A stretch of 64,000 bases of DNA from CAYSFW01 sp050329935 (GTDB taxonomy: Bacteria; Pseudomonadota; Gammaproteobacteria; UWMA-0217), in NCBI GenBank assembly GCA_050329935.1, contig JBHJOI010000015.1:13870-77869 (forward strand), in the 5' to 3' direction. The notes beneath the pieces are model-generated. The model was not told the DNA's origin, made no database searches, and saw only the letters and a list, made by a program, of their open reading frames with translations. Position 1 is the stretch's first letter. Each line of letters opens with the position of its first letter. The position numbers and the translations under genes are program-made. Below, in pieces: positions 1 to 8,530 of the stretch.

Positions 1-75
1 GAATCGACACCCTGTGCCGCACGCTCGATAGCGAACCAGGATCGTCTCGCAACGCGCTGCCGTGGGGGGCACGTC

Positions 76-1374
76 ATGTGTCGCATTGAACCTGCGTTCG
101 TCCCGTTCGTCGTTAGCGCGGGTCCCATTGCCGTTGACGACGCGGAGCTGCCCGAGCGAGTCGCCACGCCCCAACAAGCTCCGCGCGCCCTCAAGCTGTG
201 GGACCTTGAGCACAAGTTTCATTGCCCGGTGATTGGCACTTGCCTGAGTTTCGACGAACTGAAAAAGATCGCGCGCAAAGCCGGCTACGGTGGCCGCCAG
301 TTTGAGGAATACGATCTGCACGTGGAAGCCGTGGGCATCGCGGAGTCACGCAACGCAATTTCCAAGGCAATGCAAAAGTTGCTCGACCAGAAATACGCGC
401 GCTGGCTCAACCGCTTCGCCGAAGCGCGAACACCAGAACGTTTGTTGGAACTGTGGCGCGAACACCGCGATCGCGGCGAAGTGGCCGGGGCACTATGGGC
501 GATCATGACGCACCGCGCGGCCGACCCGGATACCCGACACCTCGCCTACCGTGACGTCCACATGTTGTCGCATCAGGTCGGCGCCGGCATTGCCGCCGAC
601 GTACGCCGGCGCGGCGATCTCGAGCGCGAAAACGCCGCGCTGCGCCAGGAAGCGGTACGCACGGCACGGCAGTATGCCGATACCCTGGCCGAGCGCGACG
701 CACAGATCCGCGAGCAGCAACAAGAACTCAAGACAACTCGTCGCGCGCTGGTCGAACTGGAACGGCTACGAAGCACGCTCGCCGCGCTCGAATCCGGCGC
801 CGCGTTGCGCGAACTCCGGACCCAGGTTGCCGAGCAGGCAGAAGCGCTCGCCAAACTGCAACTCGAAGCTCAACGCGTCGCACGACTGGAGGATGCGCAT
901 CAAGCGCTGCTGGAGGCGCATGCCTCGGTTCAACAGCAAGCCGAGACCTTGCGCGAGGAACGCGACGCGCTGGAACGGCTCATGACGCCCGCCTCGCCAT
1001 GCTCGACCTGCGACCATTCCGAGCTGTGTTCGGACATCGACCTCGCGGGACGTAGCGTGCTCTGTGTGGGCGGTCGGACGGCCGTGTTCGCGCAGTATCG
1101 TGAAGTCGTCGAACGATTTGGCGGGCGCTTCATGCTGCACGACGGCGGTCGCGAGGAAAACCTGGCGCGCCTGCCGGAGCTGTTGAACGCCGCCGACGCG
1201 GTCATTTGCGCCGCCGATTGTGTGAGCCACAACGCCTACTATCGCCTGAAACGCCATTGCAAGCAGAGCCAAAAGCCCTGCGTGATGCTCAAGCACTCGG
1301 GTCTCGCGGGATTCGCGGCCGGCGTCGCACGCCTCGCGATGGGACGGGCGGAAATTGGTGCGCGCGGTAACTGA
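76..1374 (+). CDS. DUF2325 domain protein with long coiled coil
   Basis: Protein of 432 residues. Residues from about 175 to 305 are rich in Glu, Gln, Arg and Ala with heptad spacing, as in a long coiled coil. The last 100 residues (about 330-425) look like the DUF2325 fold: an SVLCVGG strand, then AADAVICAADCVSHNAYYRLKRHC. A Cys group (C309, C312, C318) sits just before that domain and could bind a metal; this is inference. Proteins of this family are common in proteobacteria and have no assigned reaction. The gene is upstream of hemP in the same direction, with 145 bases between, so a link to iron or heme is possible but unproven. The ATG at 76 is the first start in the frame; the reading frame does not run off the window edge. 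Confidence 0.85.
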   Translation: MCRIEPAFVPFVVSAGPIAVDDAELPERVATPQQAPRALKLWDLEHKFHCPVIGTCLSFDELKKIARKAGYGGRQFEEYDLHVEAVGIAESRNAISKAMQKLLDQKYARWLNRFAEARTPERLLELWREHRDRGEVAGALWAIMTHRAADPDTRHLAYRDVHMLSHQVGAGIAADVRRRGDLERENAALRQEAVRTARQYADTLAERDAQIREQQQELKTTRRALVELERLRSTLAALESGAALRELRTQVAEQAEALAKLQLEAQRVARLEDAHQALLEAHASVQQQAETLREERDALERLMTPASPCSTCDHSELCSDIDLAGRSVLCVGGRTAVFAQYREVVERFGGRFMLHDGGREENLARLPELLNAADAVICAADCVSHNAYYRLKRHCKQSQKPCVMLKHSGLAGFAAGVARLAMGRAEIGARGN

Positions 1375-1519
1375 TACGCGTGCCCCCGCCCAACCACTCG
1401 ATCCTGCCGATACGCCGTCAAGGCGCGCGGCACGCACGCGTCAACTGCCCGGCGCCTCGCCACGGTGCCGAGCCGGTGCTGTCTAGCCTGCAAAATAAAC
1501 CCGAAGATTTCCAAGGCAG

Positions 1520-1735
1520 ATGAAATCGCATTCCGACAACAGCGCGAACGGCGCGGAGTTCCACGCCGAAGCTCCGGATCACGCGATCCAAACCGACCTG
1601 GATGCGCTCGCGCACGCTCGCGTCTATTCCACCGCGGAACTCTTCGGCGCCGATGCCGAAATCGTGATCGACCATCAAGGGCAAACCTACCGTCTACGCA
1701 TCACGCGCCAGAACAAATTGATTCTGACCAAATAA
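1520..1735 (+). CDS. hemP: hemin uptake protein HemP
   Basis: Short protein of 71 residues. The C-terminal half, with IDHQGQTYRLRITRQNKLIL, fits the HemP family (PF10636), whose members are about 55-75 residues long and are conserved only in this region. HemP genes lie near heme or siderophore uptake genes, and a regulatory role in heme uptake has been reported in some proteobacteria. Here no TonB receptor or heme transporter is adjacent, so the gene is isolated from its usual partners. AAGG precedes the ATG. The N-terminal 30 residues are polar and probably unstructured. The family call is firm; the function in this organism is inferred. Confidence 0.8.
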   Translation: MKSHSDNSANGAEFHAEAPDHAIQTDLDALAHARVYSTAELFGADAEIVIDHQGQTYRLRITRQNKLILTK

Positions 1736-1745
1736 CTCGGAACGC

Positions 1746-2543
1746 CTACTCCCCAAACACCAGCACCGGACAGCCGATTTCGCGCGCGATCGCGTCAAGC
1801 ATCACGCTGCCGAGCGCACGCGGTGCGATGCAATACGAGGGCCGGATGCGCCACGCCGAGAGGGCGCCGCGCAGCTGACGCGGATCATCGCCAGGCCCAA
1901 GGCGATGACTGGGCACTCTCATGTCCCGCAACCACGCCTCGCGCGCGTCGTTGTCCCCGCCCAACAGAAAGATCTCGATCTGGCCACGCCGTGCCAGTAA
2001 GCCGAGCAGCGCCTGCATCGGACCCGCCGGACTGCCCGGACCCGCCCCCCACCAAAGCAGCCGCAGGCGCTTGTCGACTGGGCTCGCGGTCGGGCGAAAA
2101 TGCCACTCGCGGGCCGGTCCCAGCACCATGACGTCAAAAAGCTCCTCGGCGGTAGGGCTTGGCGCTGGGCCGCGGTGGATTACTTGCAAACTCCAGCGCA
2201 CGTTCGCGGCCTTGGCGGATCGCGCCAAGTGCGTTTCGATATGGCGCGCCGCCGCGCGCAGGCTACGCAGCATGAGCTCGGCGCCATAGCCGCGATCGAG
2301 CGCCGAGGAGATGCCAATTTCGCGCGCGAACGGCAGTCCGGCGACACGCAACAGGTCCATATTTTGTATCAAGCGTCCATGCAACTCGCCGCTTAACAAC
2401 GCTGCGATTTCGACCGCGAGATCTAGCGCACGCCAGTCCATCGCGCTGGCATCGAGCTCCAGCATGATTCGTAACGGCCGCGGCAAAGCTATCAGGCGCG
2501 CCGGACCGGCCAGTTCAAGCGTCGGACCCGGTGGCGTCGGCAT
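1746..2543 (-). CDS. UspA-like protein encoded after a Lon-like protease
   Basis: About 265 residues from the ATG at 2543, which has GGGAG ten bases upstream. Two weak alpha/beta halves resemble universal-stress-protein folds: LRIMLELDASAMDWRALDLAVEIAALL near the N-terminus, and a C-terminal IGCPVLVFGE that resembles the usual closing strand. No clear ATP-binding GxxGxxxxG motif is seen, so nucleotide binding is doubtful. The start lies inside the end of the Lon-like gene (overlap of about 29 bases), which points to translational coupling. The likely role is stress-related and it probably acts with the protease upstream, but no reaction can be assigned. An in-frame start at 2591 is possible but would deepen the overlap. 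Confidence 0.65.
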   Translation of the reverse strand: MPTPPGPTLELAGPARLIALPRPLRIMLELDASAMDWRALDLAVEIAALLSGELHGRLIQNMDLLRVAGLPFAREIGISSALDRGYGAELMLRSLRAAARHIETHLARSAKAANVRWSLQVIHRGPAPSPTAEELFDVMVLGPAREWHFRPTASPVDKRLRLLWWGAGPGSPAGPMQALLGLLARRGQIEIFLLGGDNDAREAWLRDMRVPSHRLGPGDDPRQLRGALSAWRIRPSYCIAPRALGSVMLDAIAREIGCPVLVFGE

Positions 2544-4962
2544 TGCCCTTGTCTCCCTGGAAGCGTTGATGTTGCCGCCACAGTTGCTCAACCCGATCCT
2601 GCAGAACGCGGTTGAAACTCCCTTCCGAATATTGCCCTTCGGCGTCGGTCGCGCCGGCCGGCAATCCCGTCAAGAGCGCCATGACGTCATCGATATCGCT
2701 CGCGATGTAGATCGAAAACCTTCCCGCGTCCACCGCATCGATCACCTCGGCCCGCAGCATCAGATGCGCGCGATTCGCGCGCGGAATAATGACACCCTGT
2801 TCGCCATCGAACCCGCGCGCCGCGCAGAGTTCGAAGAAACCCTCGATTTTTTCGTTGACGCCACCGATCGCCTGGATTTCGCCGTGCTGGTTGATCGACC
2901 CCGTGACCGCGAGGCCTTGCCGCAACGGCATACGCCCCAGCGCGGAAAGCAATGCACACAGCTCCGCGGTCGACGCACTGTCACCCTCCACCATGCCATA
3001 CGATTGCTCGAACACCAGACTGGCGGAAATCGGCAATGGCCGCTCGCGGGCGTAGCGATCCGCGAGGCACGCGGAAAGAATCATCACCCCCTTCGAGTGC
3101 AGGCTACCGCCGAGTTCAACCTCACGTTCGATATCGATCACCTTGCCCGAGCCGAGGCGCACCGTCGCGGTGATGCGCGACGGCCGACCGAACGCGTAGT
3201 CACCGAGTTGCATCACCGACAGACCATTGACCTGCCCAACGCGGCTGCCGGTTGTGTCGACCAACTGAATCTTGCGCCGCAGCATCTCATGAACCCGTTC
3301 CCGGAGCTGCGCCTGGCGATACTCCTGACGCCGCACGGCCTCGTCGACATCCTGCGGCCGAATGATCGGTTCTCCGGCCTGAGCCGCGCAAAAATCGGCT
3401 TCGCGTAGCCAGTCACCCAGCGATTCCGTATCGAGCGAGAGCTTTTCGCGGTCCTCCACGCGGCGCGAAGACGCTTCGAGCACGCGTCCGACGGCCGCGC
3501 GATTGAGCGGTCGGAGCGCCTCGCGCTGCTGAATCGCGGCGATCAAGCGTGCGTACAGCAGCGTGTTCGCCAGGTCGCGCGGCAATTCCTCTGCAAAGTC
3601 CGCCGCGACCTTGAACATCAATCCAAACTCGGGGTCGTACGCCTTCAACAAGTAGTACAACAAACGTTCTCCGACCAGAACGACCTTGAGATCCAGTGGA
3701 ATCGGTTCGGGTTCCAGCGACAGCGTGCTGACCAGGCTCAACATCTGCTCGAGGGTCTGGATTCGGAGTTCGCGGGACGCCAAGGCGCGTTTCAGGCCAT
3801 CATAGGCGAATGGGTTCAGCAGAACCTTGCGCGCATCAAGCAGTAGATAGCCGCCGTTCGCGCGGAGCAACGCACCAGCCTTGATCAGCGTGAAATCGGT
3901 GCTCAGCGTGCCCATTTGCGCGACGTGCTCAATCCGTCCAATCAGGTCGAGGTAGGTCGGATTATCTTCGTATACTACCGGCGCACCATGTGTCTCGGCG
4001 TTATCCACCAGCAGATTGACGCTGTAATCGGTCAAATCCTCGGCGCGCTGCTTCACGTTTCGCGAATCCTGACCCTCCTCGGATTGCAGAAACGCCTCGA
4101 CGTTTTCGATGACGTTGCGCCGAACCGTCTCCAGGTAAGCTCGCACCGCAGGCAATTCGGCATAGTCTTTCGCGAGGCCATTGAACAGCTGACCCACGGT
4201 GAGCGTCGACACCTCCTCGTTCAGCGCCCTCGCGCGCTGCCGGTGCTCACGTTGCCACACGGGGATCTGGCGCACGACCTCGCGCAAGTCCTTGCGGATC
4301 TCCTCGATGGTCGCCTCGATGCGCGCGCGATCCGCCTCCGGGAGTTGCTCGAAACGATCCGGGCTGATGAGTTCGCCATTCGCGAGCGGTGCGAGGGTGT
4401 AGCCCGCCGGCGTGCTCATGATGGCGATGTCGCGCGCTCGGGCACGATCGCCGAGATCATTGAAGGCCTTTTCCTGACGCTCCTTGAACTCCTCTTCCAG
4501 CTCCTGCATTCGGGCACGGTGCTCATCGGTTTGAAACGCCGCCGGCAACGCCATCAAGAGATCCTCCACCAGTTGACGCATCTGCAGACGCAACGCCCGC
4601 GCGCGCCCCGCCGGCAACCGCAATATCTGCGGCTTTTGCGGATCGACAAAATTATTGACGTAACAGAAATCATCCGGCGCGGTTTGAGCCCGCGCCTCGT
4701 GCGCGAGCAGATCACGCGCCAACTGCAGCTTGCCCAATCCTTCCGATCCCAGCAGGTATAGGTTGTAGCCGTCGTGTCGCATGCGAACGCCAAACCGCAG
4801 CGCCTCGACCGCACGCTCCTGTCCCAATGCGGTGGTGATCGGTTCCAGGGTCGAGGTATCGTCGAACTCAAAACCCGACAAGTCGCAGCGGTTGCGTAAC
4901 TCTTCGGGACGCAACCGAATCGCATGCGTCATTTCAGCCCCCGCGTCGACCGGCTTGATCAT
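2515..4962 (-). CDS. Lon-like ATP-dependent protease (AAA_32 / Lon_C)
   Basis: About 815 residues. Near the N-terminus LYLLGSEGLGKLQLARD is a P-loop-like motif with Gly-Lys but Leu instead of Thr/Ser after the Lys, as in many AAA_32-type Lon-like proteins. The C-terminal third is a Lon peptidase domain with the catalytic Ser in EGDSAS (near residue 660) and Lys in NEKIEGF (near residue 703), the Ser-Lys dyad of family S16. There is no N-terminal LON substrate domain, so this is not classical Lon. It should be a cytosolic protein-degrading enzyme, possibly with weak or altered ATP use. It follows the host-attachment-like gene by about 20 bases and overlaps the UspA-like gene. GTG at 4977 is an alternative start. 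Confidence 0.9.
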   Translation of the reverse strand: MIKPVDAGAEMTHAIRLRPEELRNRCDLSGFEFDDTSTLEPITTALGQERAVEALRFGVRMRHDGYNLYLLGSEGLGKLQLARDLLAHEARAQTAPDDFCYVNNFVDPQKPQILRLPAGRARALRLQMRQLVEDLLMALPAAFQTDEHRARMQELEEEFKERQEKAFNDLGDRARARDIAIMSTPAGYTLAPLANGELISPDRFEQLPEADRARIEATIEEIRKDLREVVRQIPVWQREHRQRARALNEEVSTLTVGQLFNGLAKDYAELPAVRAYLETVRRNVIENVEAFLQSEEGQDSRNVKQRAEDLTDYSVNLLVDNAETHGAPVVYEDNPTYLDLIGRIEHVAQMGTLSTDFTLIKAGALLRANGGYLLLDARKVLLNPFAYDGLKRALASRELRIQTLEQMLSLVSTLSLEPEPIPLDLKVVLVGERLLYYLLKAYDPEFGLMFKVAADFAEELPRDLANTLLYARLIAAIQQREALRPLNRAAVGRVLEASSRRVEDREKLSLDTESLGDWLREADFCAAQAGEPIIRPQDVDEAVRRQEYRQAQLRERVHEMLRRKIQLVDTTGSRVGQVNGLSVMQLGDYAFGRPSRITATVRLGSGKVIDIEREVELGGSLHSKGVMILSACLADRYARERPLPISASLVFEQSYGMVEGDSASTAELCALLSALGRMPLRQGLAVTGSINQHGEIQAIGGVNEKIEGFFELCAARGFDGEQGVIIPRANRAHLMLRAEVIDAVDAGRFSIYIASDIDDVMALLTGLPAGATDAEGQYSEGSFNRVLQDRVEQLWRQHQRFQGDKGNADATGSDA

Positions 4963-4985
4963 GGACTCGCCGGTCACAGGCGTCG

Positions 4986-5420
4986 TTAAAGATACTGTGG
5001 CAGTTGACCTCGGATGTCGGTGAGCGAGTGCTGGGTCAAATTCTTGTCCATTTCACCAGCGACCAAATTCTTTACACCTTGACTCAACCCCCCGCGCAGT
5101 AATCCCAAAAACTGCGGCGCTGCGATGAGATAAAGCTTTTGAAAGCGACCCGCGTTACGACTCTCCTCGAGGTGATGACAGACCTCACGCGCGAACGCCT
5201 CCGCCTCGATGGTCTTGACGTCGGTGGCGGGTTCGATCGCGTGCCTGCCCAGTCCGTGCGAGTCATGAACCCGAGGCGCCCGTTCGCTTTCGAGATCTCG
5301 GGCGTGCAGGCGCGAGGCGTAATGCACCCGGTCCTCAATTTCCATCAGCACTGCATTGGGCTTATCGGCGGCTAGAAAGCGCGCGCGCGCGGCGTCGGCA
5401 ACAACGATCCATACGGTCAT
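4986..5420 (-). CDS. host attachment family protein (PF10116)
   Basis: Protein of 144 residues starting MTVWIVVADAARARFLAAD. This N-terminal strand-helix and the later AFAREVCHHLEESRNAGRFQKLYLIAAPQFLGLLR are hallmarks of the host-attachment family, named for plant attachment in Agrobacterium but common in free-living proteobacteria, where it resembles eRF1/baeRF-type folds. The ATG at 5420 fits the family N-terminus; the longer frame upstream does not. It is the first gene of an apparent operon with the Lon-like protease and UspA-like protein, which fits a stress-response role better than attachment; that is inference. Confidence 0.85.
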   Translation of the reverse strand: MTVWIVVADAARARFLAADKPNAVLMEIEDRVHYASRLHARDLESERAPRVHDSHGLGRHAIEPATDVKTIEAEAFAREVCHHLEESRNAGRFQKLYLIAAPQFLGLLRGGLSQGVKNLVAGEMDKNLTQHSLTDIRGQLPQYL

Positions 5421-5612
5421 GACGTGCCTCCAATTGATGAACTCGTCAATATAAAGATAGCGTGTTTTCTCGCCGACTCCATTGCGTTCGGTCATCGTCG
5501 CGCGTTATCGCGGCAGAATGCATCGGCGCGGCACCGGTCGATCTCGATCACGCGCCGGATCGCGCCGTGGCGAAGCAAGATTTTCCGCGGGATCACCGGC
5601 GCCCGCGGATCG

Positions 5613-6152
5613 TCAATGATCGGACGAATCGCGCGAGTCGGGTACCGAACCATGATTAGCACCCGAGATACGATCCATCAACGCAAACATCACGCCCGAG
5701 AAAACCAGCGTGACGTGGATGATCACTACCCACATCAGATCATGATCAGTGTGTTGACCGACATTGACGAAATACTTGAGTAGCTCGATGCCGGAGATCG
5801 CGACGATCGAACCGATCAACTTCAGTTTAAGGTCTGAAAAGCCGACGTGTCCCATCCATTCCGGACGATCCTCGCTACCCTGGGTATCGATCTTGGAAAT
5901 AAAGTTCTCGTAGCCGGCGAAAATGATGATCAGCAACAGGTTGGCCACCAGCGTGATATCGACCAGCGTGAGTATCGCCAGCATGGCCTCACTACCACTA
6001 CCGTCGAATACGATCGGTAGCGTGGCTATGAACGCCTTGATGAATTTCAGCAGCAGTAATCCAATCGCGGCCACCAGACCGAGATAAAATGGCGCTAGCA
6101 ACCAACGACTGTTGAAAATGAATTTCTCAAGTTCATGTTCGACGCGCTTCAT
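5613..6152 (-). CDS. UPF0114 / TIGR00645 inner membrane protein (YqhA-like)
   Basis: Protein of 179 residues with four hydrophobic segments: LLAPFYLGLVAAIGLLLL, ILTLVDITLVANLLLIIIFA, LKLIGSIVAISGIELLKYFV and a final one around MWVVIIHVTLVFSGVMFAL. The YENFISKID and HDLMWVVIIH stretches are typical of the YqhA family, widespread inner-membrane proteins without a proven function. The start at 6152 has GGAGTCCT directly upstream and matches the family start (MKRVEHELEKFIFNSRW). It stands alone, with a 547-base non-coding stretch upstream that holds a terminator-like hairpin about 275 bases before the start. Confidence 0.88.
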   Translation of the reverse strand: MKRVEHELEKFIFNSRWLLAPFYLGLVAAIGLLLLKFIKAFIATLPIVFDGSGSEAMLAILTLVDITLVANLLLIIIFAGYENFISKIDTQGSEDRPEWMGHVGFSDLKLKLIGSIVAISGIELLKYFVNVGQHTDHDLMWVVIIHVTLVFSGVMFALMDRISGANHGSVPDSRDSSDH

Positions 6153-6425
6153 AGGACTCCCTTGGATAGGAAAAATTCTTGACCGGAAATTCGAGCACCC
6201 GATATTGCGGTATCGCACTTGGCGATGTACCGCCACTGCGCGGCATCCAACCGGCCATTCGGTGCCGCCGCCGTCCCGTCACGCAAACGCTTGGACGAAT
6301 TGCATTCCGGGCGACGCGGGTCGCCCACACCTTGCCGTTCGCATCCGCGCCCTCGCGCGATCGATACTTGAGCTTTGACGAAACACGGGGTTCAAAAAGA
6401 GGAGGCCGCGTTGGTTCCCGATACC

Positions 6426-6455
6426 AAAAAAAACGCCGTGCGCTAGGCCCGGCGT
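6426..6455 (-). terminator. intrinsic terminator, minus strand
   Basis: Read on the minus strand, stem ACGCCG (6455-6450) pairs perfectly with CGGCGT (6438-6433) across an 11-nt loop, and is followed by a run of eight T including the last stem base (6433-6426). It lies about 245 bases after the stop of the CbiM-like gene and 275 bases before the UPF0114 start. Confidence 0.8.
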
Positions 6456-6536
6456 AACTTTCACCCCTCTGGAGAAATCACGCGAGCGTCCCGCCCAACA
6501 TGTTTCTTCTATTGTAGTTATTCGCACGACCTTCAC

Positions 6537-6551
6537 TTGTGCACAGCACAA
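6537..6551. promoter_or_regulatory. short perfect inverted repeat
   Basis: TTGTGC, three bases, GCACAA. It lies just upstream (minus-strand sense) of a TACAAT -10-like hexamer at 6516-6511. It could be an operator or a small hairpin; no regulator can be named. Confidence 0.3.
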
Positions 6552-6699
6552 ATACTGGAGGTCGCCACTACCCGATAGGCGTAGCATAAGCCAGACACGA
6601 ACGAGCGCGCAAATCGTAAGCGTGACTTGATCGAAGAACCCTCGGTCGCACGTGGCACAGCAGCAAAAGGCTACCGGTGACACGGGCGTGAACAGAGAA

Positions 6700-7365
6700 C
6701 TATTTACCTTTCAGATACCATCGATCATGAAACGTGGCGACCCACTCCGGGCGATAGACCACCATCAGGGTAATGATGAATCCGTTCATCAAGCCCTCGG
6801 GGAATGCGAGCAGCCATAGGCTGATCCAGTATTCATCCGCCAGATCGAGCTGACCATATCCAGCCGCGCCGGCCATCAGCAACGATGCAGTCGCTCCGAT
6901 CAACAGCACCGAGAGGGCGGCGGCAAAAAATGTATTGACAAAAATATAAACAAAAAAATGCCGCGGCAACCGCCGCTGACTGATATACAACAACCCGCGC
7001 ACCCAAAGTATCGGCAACACGCCCAACAACAACGCATTCGCGCCCCAAAGCTGCCACGGCGCACCGACTTTCCAGGTCGAGACCGCGGTCAGCAACGCGG
7101 CGGCAATGACCGCGAACTGCCATTCAAACATCAAACAGAGCGCCGTCAGGCCGAAAAAGTGGAACTCGAACCCGGGTACGACCGCCGCCCGCAGATTCCA
7201 GAGCACGAGACTCACGGTCAGCGCACCCAGAAACACGTGCAGCGATTCGGATTCGCGCAAGATGCGCCAGGGCGCCGTCGATAACGCCACGACGAACACG
7301 CCGCAGAACAGTGCGAGCGCGGTCCACTCGAGAAAAGGCGACAGCGTATCGGCCGGAATATTCAT
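6700..7365 (-). CDS. CbiM-like integral membrane protein (COG3235)
   Basis: Protein of 221 residues with about six hydrophobic segments. The C-terminal FPEGLMNGFIITLMVVYRP and the central WGANALLLGVLPI match the COG3235 group of predicted membrane proteins, distant relatives of the substrate-capture subunit CbiM of energy-coupling-factor metal transporters. Classical CbiM begins with a mature His-Met-His metal-binding N-terminus; here it starts MNIPADTLSPFLEW, so cobalt or nickel binding by that site is not supported. No CbiN, CbiQ or CbiO genes are adjacent. It lies 76 bases after alr in the same direction and may share the dnaB-alr transcript. Confidence 0.75.
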   Translation of the reverse strand: MNIPADTLSPFLEWTALALFCGVFVVALSTAPWRILRESESLHVFLGALTVSLVLWNLRAAVVPGFEFHFFGLTALCLMFEWQFAVIAAALLTAVSTWKVGAPWQLWGANALLLGVLPILWVRGLLYISQRRLPRHFFVYIFVNTFFAAALSVLLIGATASLLMAGAAGYGQLDLADEYWISLWLLAFPEGLMNGFIITLMVVYRPEWVATFHDRWYLKGK

Positions 7366-7441
7366 CGCGCGGAGTGTGGGGTCGGAAAGAGGTATCCGCG
7401 CTGACGAAAATCAACCGCGGCATGGCAGGACGTTGGGTTTC

Positions 7442-8530
7442 TCAATTGGACACCCATTCTACGCCGCTCGTGTCGTGGTACTCGCGGACGCACGCGGCGC
7501 CTGCCGCGCACAACAACTCGTAAGCGATCGTGCCGGCGCCGTGCGCCACATCATCGACGGCCAGTCCCGGACCCCAGAGTTCCGCCACGTCGCCCGCGCG
7601 GGCGGTCGGCTGCGACCTCAAATCGACCGCCAGCATATCCATCGATACCCTACCGACCAACGCGCAGGCGACCCCGTTTACCAGAACCGGCGTGCTGCCC
7701 GCGGTCACTCGGTGATAACCATCGGCGTAACCGATCGCAACCAGACCGACTGGCATATCCTCGGGACAGACGAAGCGCCCGCCATAACCGATCTCATCGC
7801 CCCGCCGGTGCAAATTGACGGCCAGTAGCGGCGCGGTGAGTTGCATCACCGGGCGCAAACCAAGCGTTTCCGCGCGCTCGGTCGCGAGTGGCGAACCGCC
7901 GTATAACATGATTCCGGGACGCACCCAGTCAAAGCACGCGTCCGGCAACTGAAACATCGCCGCCGAGTTGGCCATCGAGCGGTCAAGACCCAACCCCGCC
8001 GTGGCGCCGATGAAACGCTCGAGCTGGCGCAGATTACGTGGATCGTGCCGCAGGTCCGCATTGGCGAAATGACTCATGATCCCGGTGACCGTATCGCCCA
8101 GACGCCGCAGCACTTCAGTGGCACAGTCAGCGGCGAATCCCAGCCGCCCCATGCCGGTGTCGAGCTTGACCCAGTAGTCTGGCCGCGACGCGCCAGATTG
8201 CTCGGCATAGGTGATCTGGGTCTCGTGATGCACCACCAGCGTCACGGCCTGTCGTGCCGCGGCTTCGTGCTCCTCGAACGAACGCGCGCCTTGCAGCACA
8301 AAAATACGCTGGGCGTGACCCGCCGCGCGCAACTGCAACGCCTCGCCGACACACGCGACCGCGAATCCATCGGCCTCGCGCAGCGCCGCCGCGACTTCCA
8401 GCATGCCGTGACCGTAGGCATTGGCCTTGATCGCCGCCATGACCCGGCTCGTGCCGGCCAATGAACGGGCGCGTGCGAAGTTGTGCCGTAACGCCGCGAG
8501 ATCGATCCGCGCGGTTGCGGCGCGCCTCAC
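7442..8530 (-). CDS. alr: alanine racemase
   Basis: Protein of 362 residues, the normal length for Alr. It interconverts L- and D-alanine with PLP, supplying D-Ala for peptidoglycan. The PLP lysine is K35 in MAAIKANAYGHG, and the second catalytic residue is the Tyr of DEIGYGGRF in the C-terminal beta domain. GRVSMDMLAVDL is the usual C-terminal motif. The start is GTG, overlapping the dnaB stop (GTGA), so translation is coupled to dnaB. The dnaB-alr pair is a conserved proteobacterial arrangement. Confidence 0.96.
   Translation of the reverse strand: MRRAATARIDLAALRHNFARARSLAGTSRVMAAIKANAYGHGMLEVAAALREADGFAVACVGEALQLRAAGHAQRIFVLQGARSFEEHEAAARQAVTLVVHHETQITYAEQSGASRPDYWVKLDTGMGRLGFAADCATEVLRRLGDTVTGIMSHFANADLRHDPRNLRQLERFIGATAGLGLDRSMANSAAMFQLPDACFDWVRPGIMLYGGSPLATERAETLGLRPVMQLTAPLLAVNLHRRGDEIGYGGRFVCPEDMPVGLVAIGYADGYHRVTAGSTPVLVNGVACALVGRVSMDMLAVDLRSQPTARAGDVAELWGPGLAVDDVAHGAGTIAYELLCAAGAACVREYHDTSGVEWVSN

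Larger units (their letters stand above)
6153..6699. other. 547-base non-coding stretch with terminator and weak promoter
   Basis: No convincing reading frame. On the minus strand it holds a perfect 6-bp inverted repeat (TTGTGC-aca-GCACAA, 6537-6551), a -10-like TACAAT (6516-6511) without a good -35, and a strong intrinsic terminator (6455-6426). The remainder to the UPF0114 gene (about 270 bases) shows nothing recognisable. It may be the 3' end of the CbiM-like transcript, a leader of the UPF0114 gene or a short RNA. Confidence 0.5.

Noticed and set aside
2311..3408. 365-residue frame opposite the Lon-like gene
   Set aside because: Shadow of the minus-strand gene in GC-rich DNA; no ribosome-binding site and no recognisable domain.
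6153..6699. Cobalamin or metal riboswitch near the CbiM-like gene
   Set aside because: The region is downstream of that gene, not upstream, and no B12-box or other known riboswitch core was seen.
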